Of a stretch of DNA of 64,000 nt, positions 17,408 through 25,935 are shown one piece after another. Location: positions 1,984,001-2,048,000 of the forward strand of contig NZ_CP192260.1 in NCBI RefSeq assembly GCF_050574275.1, given 5' to 3'. This DNA is from Virgibacillus_F flavescens. Lineage in GTDB: Bacteria > Bacillota > Bacilli > Bacillales > Amphibacillaceae. The notes under the pieces are model-generated. The model ran no database searches, had not been told where the DNA came from, and saw nothing but the letters and a program-made list of their open reading frames with translations. A program made the position numbers and the translations under genes. Position 1 is the first letter of the stretch. Each line of letters begins with the position of its first letter.

Positions 17408-18367
17408 ATGAAGAAAATAGCTGTATTGACCAGCGGTGGTGACGCACCAGGGATGAACGCTGCTATTCGGGCAGTTGTCCGGAAATCAATCTACCATGGC
17501 GTAGATATATACGGGATTGAAAATGGCTTTCAGGGTTTAATGGATGGTAATATTAGAAAAATGGAACTGGGTTCTGTTGGAGATATTATTCAACGTGGTG
17601 GAACGATTCTATTTTCCGCCAGAAGTCTTGAATTTAAAACACCTGAAGGACAAAAACGTGGAGTAGAACAACTTAAAAAATTTGGAATTGAAGGACTTAT
17701 TGTTATCGGTGGAGATGGCAGTTTTCGTGGAGCGCAAAAACTGACGGAAAGCGGATTTCCATGTATTGGTGTGCCTGGAACGATTGATAACGATATTCCA
17801 GGAACGGATTTCACTATTGGTTTTGATACTGCACTTAATACAATCATCGAAGCTATTGACAAAATACGTGACACGGCAACTTCTCATGAACGAACATATG
17901 TAATTGAAGTGATGGGACGTGACGCGGGTGATCTCGCCTTATGGGCAGGACTAGCAGATGGTGCAGAAAGTATCTTGATTCCTGAAAAGAAAGATGATTT
18001 TGATGAAGTAGTCAAAAAGTTAAAACGTGGACATGATCGAGGTAAGAAACATAGTATTATTATTTTGGCTGAGGGTGTTGGAAGTGGTTTTGCGTATGGT
18101 CAACGTATTCAGGATGCAACTAATTTAGAAACACGTGTTACGGTCCTTGGACATATCCAGCGTGGAGGTTCACCAACTGCATCAGACCGGGTTTTAGCAA
18201 GTCGTTTGGGAGCTAAAGCTGTTGATCTTCTTATAGCAGGTAAAGGTGGAAGAGTTGTTGGAATTCAAAAAAACGAGCTAGTCGACCATGATATATTAGA
18301 AATATTGGACCAAAAACACACAATCGATATGGATATGTACAAATTATCCAGCGAACTGTCAATATAA
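17408..18367 (+). CDS. pfkA: ATP-dependent 6-phosphofructokinase
   Basis: 319 residues, exactly the family length. It phosphorylates fructose 6-phosphate. ATP-site motif LTSGGDAPGMNAAIR (about 8-22), catalytic GTIDNDIPGTDFTIGFDTA (about 123-141) with the base Asp in TIDND, and PEP/ADP allosteric-site residues in RGGSPTASDR (about 243-252). I chose the second of two adjacent ATGs (17408) because GAGGTG would be only 3 bases from the first. Pyk follows 31 bases later, so pfkA-pyk is an operon for the committed and final steps of glycolysis. Confidence 0.97.
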   Translation: MKKIAVLTSGGDAPGMNAAIRAVVRKSIYHGVDIYGIENGFQGLMDGNIRKMELGSVGDIIQRGGTILFSARSLEFKTPEGQKRGVEQLKKFGIEGLIVIGGDGSFRGAQKLTESGFPCIGVPGTIDNDIPGTDFTIGFDTALNTIIEAIDKIRDTATSHERTYVIEVMGRDAGDLALWAGLADGAESILIPEKKDDFDEVVKKLKRGHDRGKKHSIIILAEGVGSGFAYGQRIQDATNLETRVTVLGHIQRGGSPTASDRVLASRLGAKAVDLLIAGKGGRVVGIQKNELVDHDILEILDQKHTIDMDMYKLSSELSI

Positions 18368-18398
18368 ATTTGCATAAGTATTCAAGGAGGAACTATCA

Positions 18399-20159
18399 AT
18401 GAGAAAAACTAAAATTGTTTGTACGATTGGACCAGCTTCTGAATCAATAGAAACACTGGAACAGTTAATAAAATCTGGAATGAATGTAGCACGGTTAAAT
18501 TTCTCCCACGGAGACTTTGAGGAACATAGACAACGTATAATTAATATCAGAAAGGCTGCCGAGAATTTAAATGAAGTAGTTGCAATACTTCTTGATACCA
18601 AAGGACCTGAAATCAGAACTGGTTCATTTAAAAATGGGGAAGATGAAATTACAGAAGGAAATACGGTTATCGTTTCCATGAATGAAGTGGAAGGTACTGC
18701 GGAAAAGTTCTCCATTACGTACCCTGGATTAATAAACGACCTTCATGAAGGTTCCTCGATACTATTAGATGACGGATTAATTGAGCTTATCGTAAAAGAA
18801 ATAAATCATGACAAGCAGGAAATTGTTACGATAGCATCAAACAGTGGAACAATTAAGAATAAAAAAGGTGTCAATGTTCCTAATGTACAGGTGAAATTAC
18901 CAGGTATAACCGACAAAGATGCTAAGGATATCGAATTTGGCATTGAAGAAGGGGTCGACTTTATCGCAGCATCGTTTGTCCGCCGTCCGTCTGATGTCTT
19001 TGAGATTAGAGCATTACTTGAAAAACATAATGCTACACATATTCAAATAATCCCTAAAATTGAAAATCAGGAAGGTGTAGAAAACATTGATGCCATTCTG
19101 GAAGTAAGTGATGGAATAATGGTCGCACGTGGTGATCTTGGTGTTGAGATACCGGCTGAAGATGTACCGCTAGTCCAAAAAATGCTTATCCATAAATGTA
19201 ATGTTGCAGGAAAGCCTGTTATTACAGCAACACAAATGCTTGATTCTATGCAACGGAATCCTAGACCTACGAGAGCGGAAGCGTCGGATGTTGCAAATGC
19301 AATATTTGATGGCACAGACGCAATTATGCTTTCAGGTGAAACTGCTGCTGGTCATTATCCAGTTGAATCCGTTCAAACGATGAGCAATATAGCTTTAAAA
19401 GCAGAAACTGCACTTGATCATAAACTGATATTGACAAATCTTTCTAAAACGGTGGACATGACAATCACTGAGGCGATTAGTCAGTCTGTTACACACACCG
19501 CAATGAATCTTAGTGTAAGTGCAATCATTACACCTACTGAGAGTGGTTATACTGCCCGTATGATATCTAAGTACCGTCCTAAATCACCGATTGTTGCTGT
19601 TACATTTTCAGACCATGTAAACCGACAGTTATCATTAGTATGGGGCGTTTATACGGCTAAAGGTGTAGAAGCAAACTCAACTGATGAGATGCTTGACATT
19701 GCTGTTGATGAAGGTTTGAAAACGAAGTTATTTGAACGAGGAAGCAGAGTTATTATCACAGCAGGAGTACCTGTTGGAGAAAGTGGGACAACGAATCTAA
19801 TGAAAGTACACGTAATTGGTGATGTCATTGCTAAAGCGCAAGGAATTGGACGAAGAAGCGCTTACGGCAAAGCAGTAGTTGCCCGAACTGCAGAAGAAGC
19901 TATTTCGAAAGTGACCGAAGAAGACATACTTGTAACATATGGCACGGACCGTGATATGATGCCTGCAATAGAAAAAGCTGGCGGAATTATTACTGCTGAG
20001 GGTGGATTGACATCTCACGCTGCTGTAGTAGGATTAAGCTTGGGTATCCCTGTCATCGTAGGTTTAGAGAACGTTTTTGATTTAATAAAAGATGGCGATG
20101 ATATTACAATTGATGCTACTAAGGGTATTGTATATAAAGGACATACAAGCGTCCTATAA
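18399..20159 (+). CDS. pyk: Pyruvate kinase with C-terminal PEP-utilizer domain
   Basis: 586 residues. It transfers phosphate from PEP to ADP. The catalytic barrel begins MRKTKIVCTIGPASES; the active site includes MNVARLNFSHGDFEEH, LLDTKGPEIRTG, MVARGDLGVEIP and the K+/allosteric region SGETAAGHYPVESV. After the standard C-terminal domain (to about 470) there is an extra PEP-utilizer-like mobile domain (GGLTSHAAVVGLSLGIPVIVGL) typical of Bacillus and Geobacillus enzymes, whose role is thought to be structural or regulatory. AAGGAGG precedes the ATG. A strong terminator follows immediately. Confidence 0.97.
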   Translation: MRKTKIVCTIGPASESIETLEQLIKSGMNVARLNFSHGDFEEHRQRIINIRKAAENLNEVVAILLDTKGPEIRTGSFKNGEDEITEGNTVIVSMNEVEGTAEKFSITYPGLINDLHEGSSILLDDGLIELIVKEINHDKQEIVTIASNSGTIKNKKGVNVPNVQVKLPGITDKDAKDIEFGIEEGVDFIAASFVRRPSDVFEIRALLEKHNATHIQIIPKIENQEGVENIDAILEVSDGIMVARGDLGVEIPAEDVPLVQKMLIHKCNVAGKPVITATQMLDSMQRNPRPTRAEASDVANAIFDGTDAIMLSGETAAGHYPVESVQTMSNIALKAETALDHKLILTNLSKTVDMTITEAISQSVTHTAMNLSVSAIITPTESGYTARMISKYRPKSPIVAVTFSDHVNRQLSLVWGVYTAKGVEANSTDEMLDIAVDEGLKTKLFERGSRVIITAGVPVGESGTTNLMKVHVIGDVIAKAQGIGRRSAYGKAVVARTAEEAISKVTEEDILVTYGTDRDMMPAIEKAGGIITAEGGLTSHAAVVGLSLGIPVIVGLENVFDLIKDGDDITIDATKGIVYKGHTSVL

Positions 20160-20160
20160 A

Positions 20161-20192
20161 AAATGAAGGGAGCATTCCCTTCATTTTTATTT
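20161..20192 (+). terminator. Terminator of pfkA-pyk
   Basis: AAATGAAGGGA / TCCCTTCATTT stem with a short loop and a following TTTATTTTA. Confidence 0.88.
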
Positions 20193-20196
20193 TACA

Positions 20197-20270
20197 TTAG
20201 AAAACTTAGCTTATCGCCAAGCCTAAGTTGTACTTATGCAGTAAGAAAGTATGTATATTTTCCTACCTGC
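20197..20270 (+). repeat. Two-hairpin small repeat, copy R1
   Basis: Begins TTAGAAAACTTAGC and ends near CTACCTGC. It shares blocks with copies at 23.4, 24.8 and 61.8 kb, including TTATCGCCAAGCC, ACTTATGCAGTAAGAAAG and the second inverted arm. Compared with R2 it lacks about 15 bases of the first hairpin, yet ACTTAG / CTAAGT still pair. It ends just before the fxsA ribosome binding site. Confidence 0.8.
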
Positions 20271-20290
20271 TAAAGAAAGGATGATGACAA

Positions 20291-20677
20291 ATGCGCTGGT
20301 TAATACTTGCTCTATTAATTATACCTGCGTTGGAAATAGGTATTTTCATATGGGCTGGTGGAATAGTTGGTCCGTGGTGGGTGGTATTTATTATAATTTT
20401 GACAGGTATCGTAGGTGTTATGATTGCAAAGAAACAGGGAATGGAAACCTGGAATCGTGCCAGGATTTCGATGAATGACGGTCAGATACCTGCAGAAGAA
20501 ATAATAGACGGAATATGCATATTTGTTGGTGCTGTCTTTTTGTTCACTCCAGGATTCATTACCGATACGGTAGGTTTCATGTTAGTCATTCCTGCAACGA
20601 GAATGCCGTTTAAAAACCTGATACAAGGATTTATTAGAAGCAAGCTTAACAAAGGCACGATAATATATCGGAAGTAA
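20291..20677 (+). CDS. fxsA: FxsA family membrane protein
   Basis: 128 residues. MRWLILALLIIPALEIGIFI is followed by further membrane helices and the family segment GVMIAKKQGMETWNRARISM and GFITDTVGFMLVIPATR. The E. coli homologue suppresses F-exclusion of phage T7 when overproduced; the normal function is unknown. AAAGGATGATG precedes the ATG. In B. subtilis the orthologue also sits next to pyk and ytvI. It converges with ytvI, with only 2 bases between the stop codons and no clear terminator. Confidence 0.88.
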   Translation: MRWLILALLIIPALEIGIFIWAGGIVGPWWVVFIIILTGIVGVMIAKKQGMETWNRARISMNDGQIPAEEIIDGICIFVGAVFLFTPGFITDTVGFMLVIPATRMPFKNLIQGFIRSKLNKGTIIYRK

Positions 20678-20679
20678 AT

Positions 20680-21789
20680 TTAGCTGCCTTTAACAAACAG
20701 GTAAAGCTTAGTAACTACTTTAGTCTGATAACATGCATTCCAAAAAATTAATAGGATGGGACTAATAAATAACCCTATCACTCCCCATATATTTAAAGCG
20801 ACAAACATGATGAATAGTGTCGTCAATGGAGTTAAACCTATACTGGAAGAAATCAGTTTTGGTTCAATTATTTGCCTGACCACAATGATGATCATATATA
20901 AAATGGAAAGTTTAATTGTCAGCGTATAATCGGCCGTTATAAATAAGTAAAAGATCCATGGTATAAAAATTATCCCCGTTCCAATATATGGTAATAAATC
21001 AAGTAATGCCGCTAGTATTGCAATAGTAAGGGCATACTTAACATCGAGTAAAGTTAATCCAATATATATGCAGCCCGCAGTAAGCACGATCAAAATAAGT
21101 TGTGCTTTAAAAAAGCCGATCATTGAGGACTTAATAAGAATTAAAAAATGGTTAACAGTTGGTTTTTTTAATACTGGAAAAGCCTTAACGCTTACCATTT
21201 TTAATTTCGTCCAATCTTTGGTAACTAAAAAAGTAGCGATGAGCGTTACAGTGAAAATGGTTAGGGAACTAGGTAACAAAGACAGTGTTTCAGGAATTTT
21301 TAACAAAAGACCTTTGATGAATATTGTTCCTGTAGTGGTGATTTGATTTGTAAGTTTATCTAAATTACTCTCTATTGTTTGCTGCTGCGAGGAATCCAAT
21401 GTGTTAAAAAAAGTAGTAAACTTATCATAAAGTGGAAGTACACTCGAATGAAAAAACGCTTTACAAAGTGCCATAAAATCTTGGAAGTGAGTGGGTATTT
21501 GCGCTGCTAAAAAAGAAGTGCCCTGGATAAGCTCATTTATTATTATTACAATACAAATAACACCCAAAAACAGAAATAGTGTAAGCGAAATAAAAGTGGC
21601 AATTGTTCTTGGTAACTTTAATCTCACCTCTAGGAAAGTAACGGATGGGTTAAGAATAATAGAAAAAATAATTGCAATAATAAAGGGATAAAAATAAATA
21701 AAACTGAACTTAGCTATGAAATATCCTGAAAAGATAACGACGATCACAAATATAAACCGAAGTACACGATCAATATATTGCTGATACAT
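20680..21789 (-). CDS. ytvI: Sporulation integral membrane protein YtvI (AI-2E/PerM superfamily)
   Basis: 369 residues with about 7-8 hydrophobic helices and the AI-2E transporter layout: two N-terminal helices, a long amphipathic/extracytoplasmic segment (about 75-150), then GFFKAQLILIVLTAG, ILAALLDLLPYIGTGII and the terminal IGLTPLTTLFIMFVALNIWGV. YtvI is the sporulation-associated branch of this family in bacilli; its transport substrate is unknown. I placed the start at ATG 21789 because TGAGGTGA is 5 bases upstream; an in-frame GTG at 21798 lies inside that ribosome binding site. Confidence 0.87.
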   Translation of the reverse strand: MYQQYIDRVLRFIFVIVVIFSGYFIAKFSFIYFYPFIIAIIFSIILNPSVTFLEVRLKLPRTIATFISLTLFLFLGVICIVIIINELIQGTSFLAAQIPTHFQDFMALCKAFFHSSVLPLYDKFTTFFNTLDSSQQQTIESNLDKLTNQITTTGTIFIKGLLLKIPETLSLLPSSLTIFTVTLIATFLVTKDWTKLKMVSVKAFPVLKKPTVNHFLILIKSSMIGFFKAQLILIVLTAGCIYIGLTLLDVKYALTIAILAALLDLLPYIGTGIIFIPWIFYLFITADYTLTIKLSILYMIIIVVRQIIEPKLISSSIGLTPLTTLFIMFVALNIWGVIGLFISPILLIFWNACYQTKVVTKLYLFVKGS

Positions 21790-21856
21790 GTATGTCACCT
21801 CAAATTTTGCTCACCTGAAAAAAGCTTGTCTTAATTTACATATGAGTTCAGAGAGG

Positions 21857-22016
21857 AAAATAGACATCTATTTTTACAGAAATACCTCACTATTAGTGAT
21901 TGGAAAATAACAAGTTTTTCTATCACTGAAAACTTTATTAAGGTTTGATGGTGTTCAGTATAAGAAAAACTACGTCATTTTCCATTAAAACATCTGGAAA
22001 ATAACAAGTTTTTCTA
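21857..22016. promoter_or_regulatory. Cluster of dyads upstream of citZ (candidate operator array)
   Basis: A 22-bp sequence (TGGAAAATAACAAG followed by TTTTTCTA) occurs identically at 21901-21922 and 21995-22016, 94 bp apart start to start. An imperfect inverted copy lies between them at 21963-21984. Each copy has a GAAAA-N7-9-TTTTC dyad. A further dyad AAAATAG-acat-CTATTTT lies at 21857-21874. The array is 170-330 bases before the citZ start in a 394-bp gap that also serves ytvI. The protein that might bind is unknown. Confidence 0.6.
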
Positions 22017-22030
22017 AAAATATTGGTGAA

Positions 22031-22097
22031 ATTAATCGGTTTCAATTCACATTGCTATGATTATACTTTATAATTGTCCATGGGATGACAATGTCAT
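22031..22097 (+). promoter_or_regulatory. citZ promoter with cre-like site and +1 palindrome
   Basis: TTCACA (22046-22051), 17-bp spacer, TATAAT (22069-22074). The -10 lies inside a palindrome ATTATA-CTT-TATAAT (22060-22074). A perfect palindrome ATGACA-A-TGTCAT (22085-22097) covers the predicted start of transcription. Just upstream of the -35, on the minus strand, TGAAACCGATTAAT (22031-22044) fits the CcpA cre consensus except for its last two bases. In B. subtilis citZ is repressed by CcpC and CcpA; no canonical CcpC ATAA-N7-TTAT box was seen. Confidence 0.6.
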
Positions 22098-22183
22098 TGT
22101 AAATATATTGTCAAAATCAGTCATTAAATCATTAATGTATCCTAATTTAATGTGTAAAATTATAGAAAAAGGAGAGGGATGTT

Positions 22184-23302
22184 ATGACAACAACTAAAGG
22201 ACTTGAAGGGGTTGTAGCAACTCAATCGTCAATTAGTTCAATTATAGATGATCAACTTACATATGTTGGTTACCGTATTGATGATTTAGCCGAGAATTCG
22301 AGCTTTGAGGAAGTAGTCTATTTACTATGGAATCTTAAGTTGCCTACAAAATCTGAACTAGATACATTTAAAAAAGAACTTGCATCAGAGATGGAACTTC
22401 CGGATGCAGTTATCGATCATTTACGTTCTTATGACTTATCAACAGTACACCCAATGGCTGCATTGCGCTCTGCGATCTCGATACTAGGACTTTACGATGA
22501 GGAAGCAGATGTAATGGAAGAAGATGCAAATAAACGCAAAGCGATTCGCTTACAGGCGAAAATTTCTACTATCGTAACTTCATTTGCTCGTATTCGTCAA
22601 GGCAAGGATCCTGTTAAACCGAAAAAGGAACTTGGATATGCAGCTAACTTCCTTTACATGCTAAATGGTAAAGAGGGAGAAAGCATTGAGGTTGAAGCGG
22701 TAAATAAAGCGCTAGTACTTCATGCAGATCATGAATTAAACGCATCAACCTTTACAGCACGTGTATGTGTAGCTACATTATCAGATATTTATTCTGGTGT
22801 AACTGCTGCAATTGGTGCTTTAAAAGGACCTTTACACGGTGGAGCTAATGAACGTGTAATGAAAATGCTAACTGAAATTGGGGAAGAAGATAACGCAATT
22901 CCTTACATTAAAGAGAAAATTGAGCAAAAAGAAAAAATCATGGGCATGGGACATCGCGTTTACAAGAATGGCGATCCACGTGCTAAACATTTAAAGCATA
23001 TGTCTAATGAACTTACTAAAATTACTGGACAATCAAAATGGTATAACATGTCAGTTAAAATTGAAGATTATATAAAAGAAGAAAAAGGATTACCGGCTAA
23101 CGTTGATTTTTATTCTGCTTCTGTTTATCACAGTTTAGGAATTGATCATGATCTGTTCACTCCATTATTTGCGGTTAGTCGTGTTTCAGGTTGGTTAGCA
23201 CATATCTTAGAACAATATTCGAATAACCGTCTGATTCGTCCGCGTGCTGAATATGTTGGGCCAAAAACCCAAGATTATATAGCAATGGAGAATAGAGGAT
23301 AA
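22184..23302 (+). CDS. citZ: Citrate synthase
   Basis: 372 residues, the short Gram-positive type I citrate synthase. It condenses acetyl-CoA with oxaloacetate. The catalytic residues are visible: His in LKGPLHGGANERV (about 222), His in MGMGHRVYKNGDPRA (about 260) and Asp in the following ANVDFYSASVYHSLGI (about 311). GGAGAGGG precedes ATG. It heads a citZ-icd-mdh group as in B. subtilis, but a terminator and a repeat separate it from icd, so read-through would be partial. Confidence 0.97.
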   Translation: MTTTKGLEGVVATQSSISSIIDDQLTYVGYRIDDLAENSSFEEVVYLLWNLKLPTKSELDTFKKELASEMELPDAVIDHLRSYDLSTVHPMAALRSAISILGLYDEEADVMEEDANKRKAIRLQAKISTIVTSFARIRQGKDPVKPKKELGYAANFLYMLNGKEGESIEVEAVNKALVLHADHELNASTFTARVCVATLSDIYSGVTAAIGALKGPLHGGANERVMKMLTEIGEEDNAIPYIKEKIEQKEKIMGMGHRVYKNGDPRAKHLKHMSNELTKITGQSKWYNMSVKIEDYIKEEKGLPANVDFYSASVYHSLGIDHDLFTPLFAVSRVSGWLAHILEQYSNNRLIRPRAEYVGPKTQDYIAMENRG

Positions 23303-23338
23303 CCCGAACTTGCAAACTTAGACAATCATAGTAGTGGC

Positions 23339-23361
23339 AGCCGGTTAATAACCGGCTTTCC
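23339..23361 (+). terminator. Terminator after citZ
   Basis: AGCCGGTT-AAT-AACCGGCT stem-loop followed by TTCCC. The stem is strong, the T-tract weak. Confidence 0.6.
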
Positions 23362-23398
23362 CTGTGTTAAGCTAAGTAGGGTGCTTACGTATTTCTAA

Positions 23399-23487
23399 GC
23401 AGTTAAGAAAGTATAAATCCTTTCTTACTGCATAAGTGCAACTAAGGCTTTCGCCATTAAGGCTTGGCGATAAGCCTAGTTTTCTAA
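23399..23487 (-). repeat. Two-hairpin small repeat, copy R2 (fullest copy)
   Basis: Read on the minus strand it starts TTAGAAAACTAGGCTT and contains hairpin 1 (AACTAGGCTT..TCGCC / GGCGA..AAGCCTTAGTT) and hairpin 2 (GCAGTAAGAAAGGAT / TACTTTCTTAACTGC). It fills most of the citZ-icd gap and is inverted relative to the genes. Confidence 0.82.
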
Positions 23488-23536
23488 TAATATGATAAAA
23501 TAATCAGGTTTGAAAATGACTAGGAGGTATTTTTTT

Positions 23537-24808
23537 ATGGTACAAGGAGAAAAAATTACAGTAGACAATGGACAAATGAACGTTCCGGATCGTCCAATTA
23601 TCCCATTTATAGAAGGGGACGGAATTGGTCCTGATATCTGGGCGGCAGCTAGTAAAGTTATTGAAGCTGCAGTAGATAAAGCTTACAACGGCACCAAAGG
23701 AATTGAATGGAAAGAAGTATATGCTGGTCAAAAAGCATTTGATAAAACAGGCGAATGGCTGCCTGCTGAAACGCTTGATGTAATTCGTGACTATAAAATT
23801 GCAATTAAAGGACCACTTACTACACCAATCGGTGGCGGTATTCGTTCTTTAAACGTAGCACTTCGTCAGGAATTAGACTTGTTTACATGTTTACGCCCAG
23901 TTCGTTACTTTGAAGGCGTTCCTTCACCGGTAAAACGTCCTGAAGATGTGGATATGGTAATTTTCCGTGAGAATACGGAAGATATTTATGCTGGTATCGA
24001 ATGGCAAAAAGGATCACCAGAAGTTAAAAAAGTTATTGAATTCCTGGAAAATGAAATGGGAGTTAAGAATATTCGTTTCCCTGAAACTTCTGGTATCGGT
24101 GTTAAGCCGGTTTCTGAAGAAGGAACGAAACGTCTTGTACGTTCAAGTATCGAGTATGCAATTAACGAAGGACGCAAGAGCGTTACATTAGTGCACAAAG
24201 GTAATATCATGAAATTTACAGAAGGTGCTTTTAAAGCTTGGGGATATGAAGTTGCTGAGCAAGAGTTTGGCGACAAAGTATTCACATGGGCTGAATATGA
24301 CCGTATTGTAGAAAAAGAAGGAAAAGACGCAGCAAATAAAGCACAGGACGAAGCAGTTAATGCTGGTAAAATTCTTGTGAAGGATTCTATTGCAGATATT
24401 TTCCTACAACAGATTTTAACGCGTCCTAAAGAGTTTGATGTTGTTGCAACAATGAATTTAAATGGAGACTATGTTTCTGACGCACTTGCAGCTCAGGTAG
24501 GCGGAATTGGTATTGCACCAGGAGCTAACATTAACTTTATTACTGGCCATGCTATATTTGAAGCAACTCATGGTACTGCTCCTAAGTATGCTGGACTTGA
24601 TAAGGTCAACCCTTCATCTGTAATTCTTTCAGCTGTTCTTATGCTTGAACATTTGGAGTGGAGAGAAGCGGCAGACTTAATTTCAAAAGCAATGGACAAA
24701 ACGATTGCTTCAAAAGTAGTAACATATGACTTCGCACGTTTAATGGACGGTGCAACTGAAGTTAAATGTTCTGAGTTTGGTCAAGAATTAATTAAAAACA
24801 TGGACTAA
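23537..24808 (+). CDS. icd: NADP-dependent isocitrate dehydrogenase
   Basis: 423 residues, the B. subtilis length. It converts isocitrate to 2-oxoglutarate and CO2. Substrate-binding IRSLNVALRQELDLFTCLRPVRYF includes the phosphorylatable-position Ser and the Arg residues; VIFRENTEDIYAGIEW, the catalytic Lys in HKGNIMKFTEGAFKAWGYE, and the C-terminal GTAPKYAGLDKVNPSS follow. I chose ATG 23537 (MVQGEKITVDNG) because AGGAGG precedes it by about 9 bases; an ATG nine codons earlier lies upstream of that site. The lysine and tyrosine in GTAPKYAG indicate NADP preference (family knowledge). Confidence 0.97.
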   Translation: MVQGEKITVDNGQMNVPDRPIIPFIEGDGIGPDIWAAASKVIEAAVDKAYNGTKGIEWKEVYAGQKAFDKTGEWLPAETLDVIRDYKIAIKGPLTTPIGGGIRSLNVALRQELDLFTCLRPVRYFEGVPSPVKRPEDVDMVIFRENTEDIYAGIEWQKGSPEVKKVIEFLENEMGVKNIRFPETSGIGVKPVSEEGTKRLVRSSIEYAINEGRKSVTLVHKGNIMKFTEGAFKAWGYEVAEQEFGDKVFTWAEYDRIVEKEGKDAANKAQDEAVNAGKILVKDSIADIFLQQILTRPKEFDVVATMNLNGDYVSDALAAQVGGIGIAPGANINFITGHAIFEATHGTAPKYAGLDKVNPSSVILSAVLMLEHLEWREAADLISKAMDKTIASKVVTYDFARLMDGATEVKCSEFGQELIKNMD

Positions 24809-24816
24809 ATGTAAGT

Positions 24817-24879
24817 AAACTAGGCTTATCGCTTCGTATTAGCGATAGCCTTAGTTGCTCTTATACAGTAAGAAAGGGG
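24817..24879 (+). repeat. Two-hairpin small repeat, copy R3, overlapping the mdh ribosome binding site
   Basis: AAACTAGGCTTATCGCT (from 24817) pairs with AGCGATAGCCTTAGTT, followed by GCTCTTATACAGTAAGAAAG. The 3' end of the repeat (AGAAAGGGG) is the mdh Shine-Dalgarno. The copy lacks the second arm of hairpin 2. Compared with R2, paired positions changed together (C to T on one arm, G to A on the other). Confidence 0.8.
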
Positions 24880-24885
24880 ATTTAC

Positions 24886-25824
24886 ATGGGTATTACACGG
24901 AAAAAGATTTCAGTAATTGGTTCTGGCTTTACAGGAGCTACTACGGCTTTAATGGTTGCTCAAAAAGAACTTGGAGATGTCGTATTAGTAGATATTCCAA
25001 ATATGGAAGACCCTACTAAAGGTAAGGCATTAGATATGCTTGAAGCCAGTCCAATCCAAGGTTTTGATGCAAAGATTACTGGTACATCCGACTACGCAGA
25101 AACTAAAGACTCTGACTTAGTTATCATTACAGCCGGAATTGCCCGTAAACCAGGGATGAGTCGTGATGACTTAGTTAATACAAACGCTAAAATCATGAAA
25201 TCTGTTGCAAGTGAAATTGCTACGTATGCGCCTGAATCTATTATCGTTGTATTATCAAACCCAGTAGATGCGATGACATATACTGCATTTAAAGAATCCG
25301 GATTCCCTAAAGAGCGTGTTATTGGACAGTCAGGCGTACTGGATACTGGACGATTCCGTACATTCATTGCACAGGAATTAAACATTTCTGTAAAAGACAT
25401 TACTGGATTTGTTCTTGGTGGACATGGTGATGATATGGTTCCATTAATTCGTTACTCTTACGCTGGTGGTATTCCATTAGAGAAACTCATTTCTAAAGAA
25501 CGCTTAGACGCCATTGTAGAACGTACACGTAAAGGCGGAGGAGAGATAGTAGGATTACTAGGTAATGGTAGTGCCTATTATGCTCCAGCTGCTTCATTAA
25601 CAGTTATGGCTGAAGCAATCCTTAAGGATCAGCGTCGCGTAATTCCAGCGATTGCTTACCTGGAGGGTGAGTATGGCTATTCAGATATCTATCTTGGCGT
25701 TCCTACTGTTATTGGCGGGAACGGTATAGAAGATATCATTGAATTGGATTTAACAGACGAAGAGAAAGCTGCATTAGATAAATCGGCAGACTCGGTTAAA
25801 AATGTATTAGATGTATTACAATAA
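24886..25824 (+). CDS. mdh: Malate dehydrogenase (LDH-like type)
   Basis: 312 residues, identical in length to B. subtilis Mdh. It interconverts malate and oxaloacetate with NAD+. Rossmann motif ISVIGSGFTGATTAL (glycine pattern GxGxxG), NAD-specific Asp in VLVDIPNM, substrate loop with two Arg in GIARKPGMSRDDL, Arg-Asp/His catalytic pair in VIGQSGVLDTGRFRTFIA and FVLGGHGDDMVPL. AAAGGGG 6 bases before ATG comes from repeat R3. It closes the TCA group, and a terminator follows. Confidence 0.97.
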   Translation: MGITRKKISVIGSGFTGATTALMVAQKELGDVVLVDIPNMEDPTKGKALDMLEASPIQGFDAKITGTSDYAETKDSDLVIITAGIARKPGMSRDDLVNTNAKIMKSVASEIATYAPESIIVVLSNPVDAMTYTAFKESGFPKERVIGQSGVLDTGRFRTFIAQELNISVKDITGFVLGGHGDDMVPLIRYSYAGGIPLEKLISKERLDAIVERTRKGGGEIVGLLGNGSAYYAPAASLTVMAEAILKDQRRVIPAIAYLEGEYGYSDIYLGVPTVIGGNGIEDIIELDLTDEEKAALDKSADSVKNVLDVLQ

Positions 25825-25835
25825 TTAAAATATCT

Positions 25836-25867
25836 TCCCCCTCGCGTTAAAGTGAGGGGATTTTTTT
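25836..25867 (+). terminator. Terminator of icd-mdh
   Basis: CCCCCTC / GAGGGG stem with a loop of about 10 nt, followed by ATTTTTTT. Confidence 0.85.
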
Positions 25868-25894
25868 AATTTCATAGCGTAACGGACTGTTATT

Positions 25895-25917
25895 TGATAT
25901 AATAGTAAACGCTTACA
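25895..25917 (+). promoter_or_regulatory. Extended -10 promoter with CcpA cre site
   Basis: TGATATAAT (25895-25903) is an extended -10 with no good -35. Immediately downstream AGTAAACGCTTACA (25904-25917) matches the cre consensus TGWAANCGNTNWCA at 13 of 14 positions, only the first base differing. It covers the predicted start site, which predicts carbon catabolite repression of the following MaoC-type gene. Confidence 0.72.
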
Positions 25918-25935
25918 TATTCGGAGGTGGAAATA

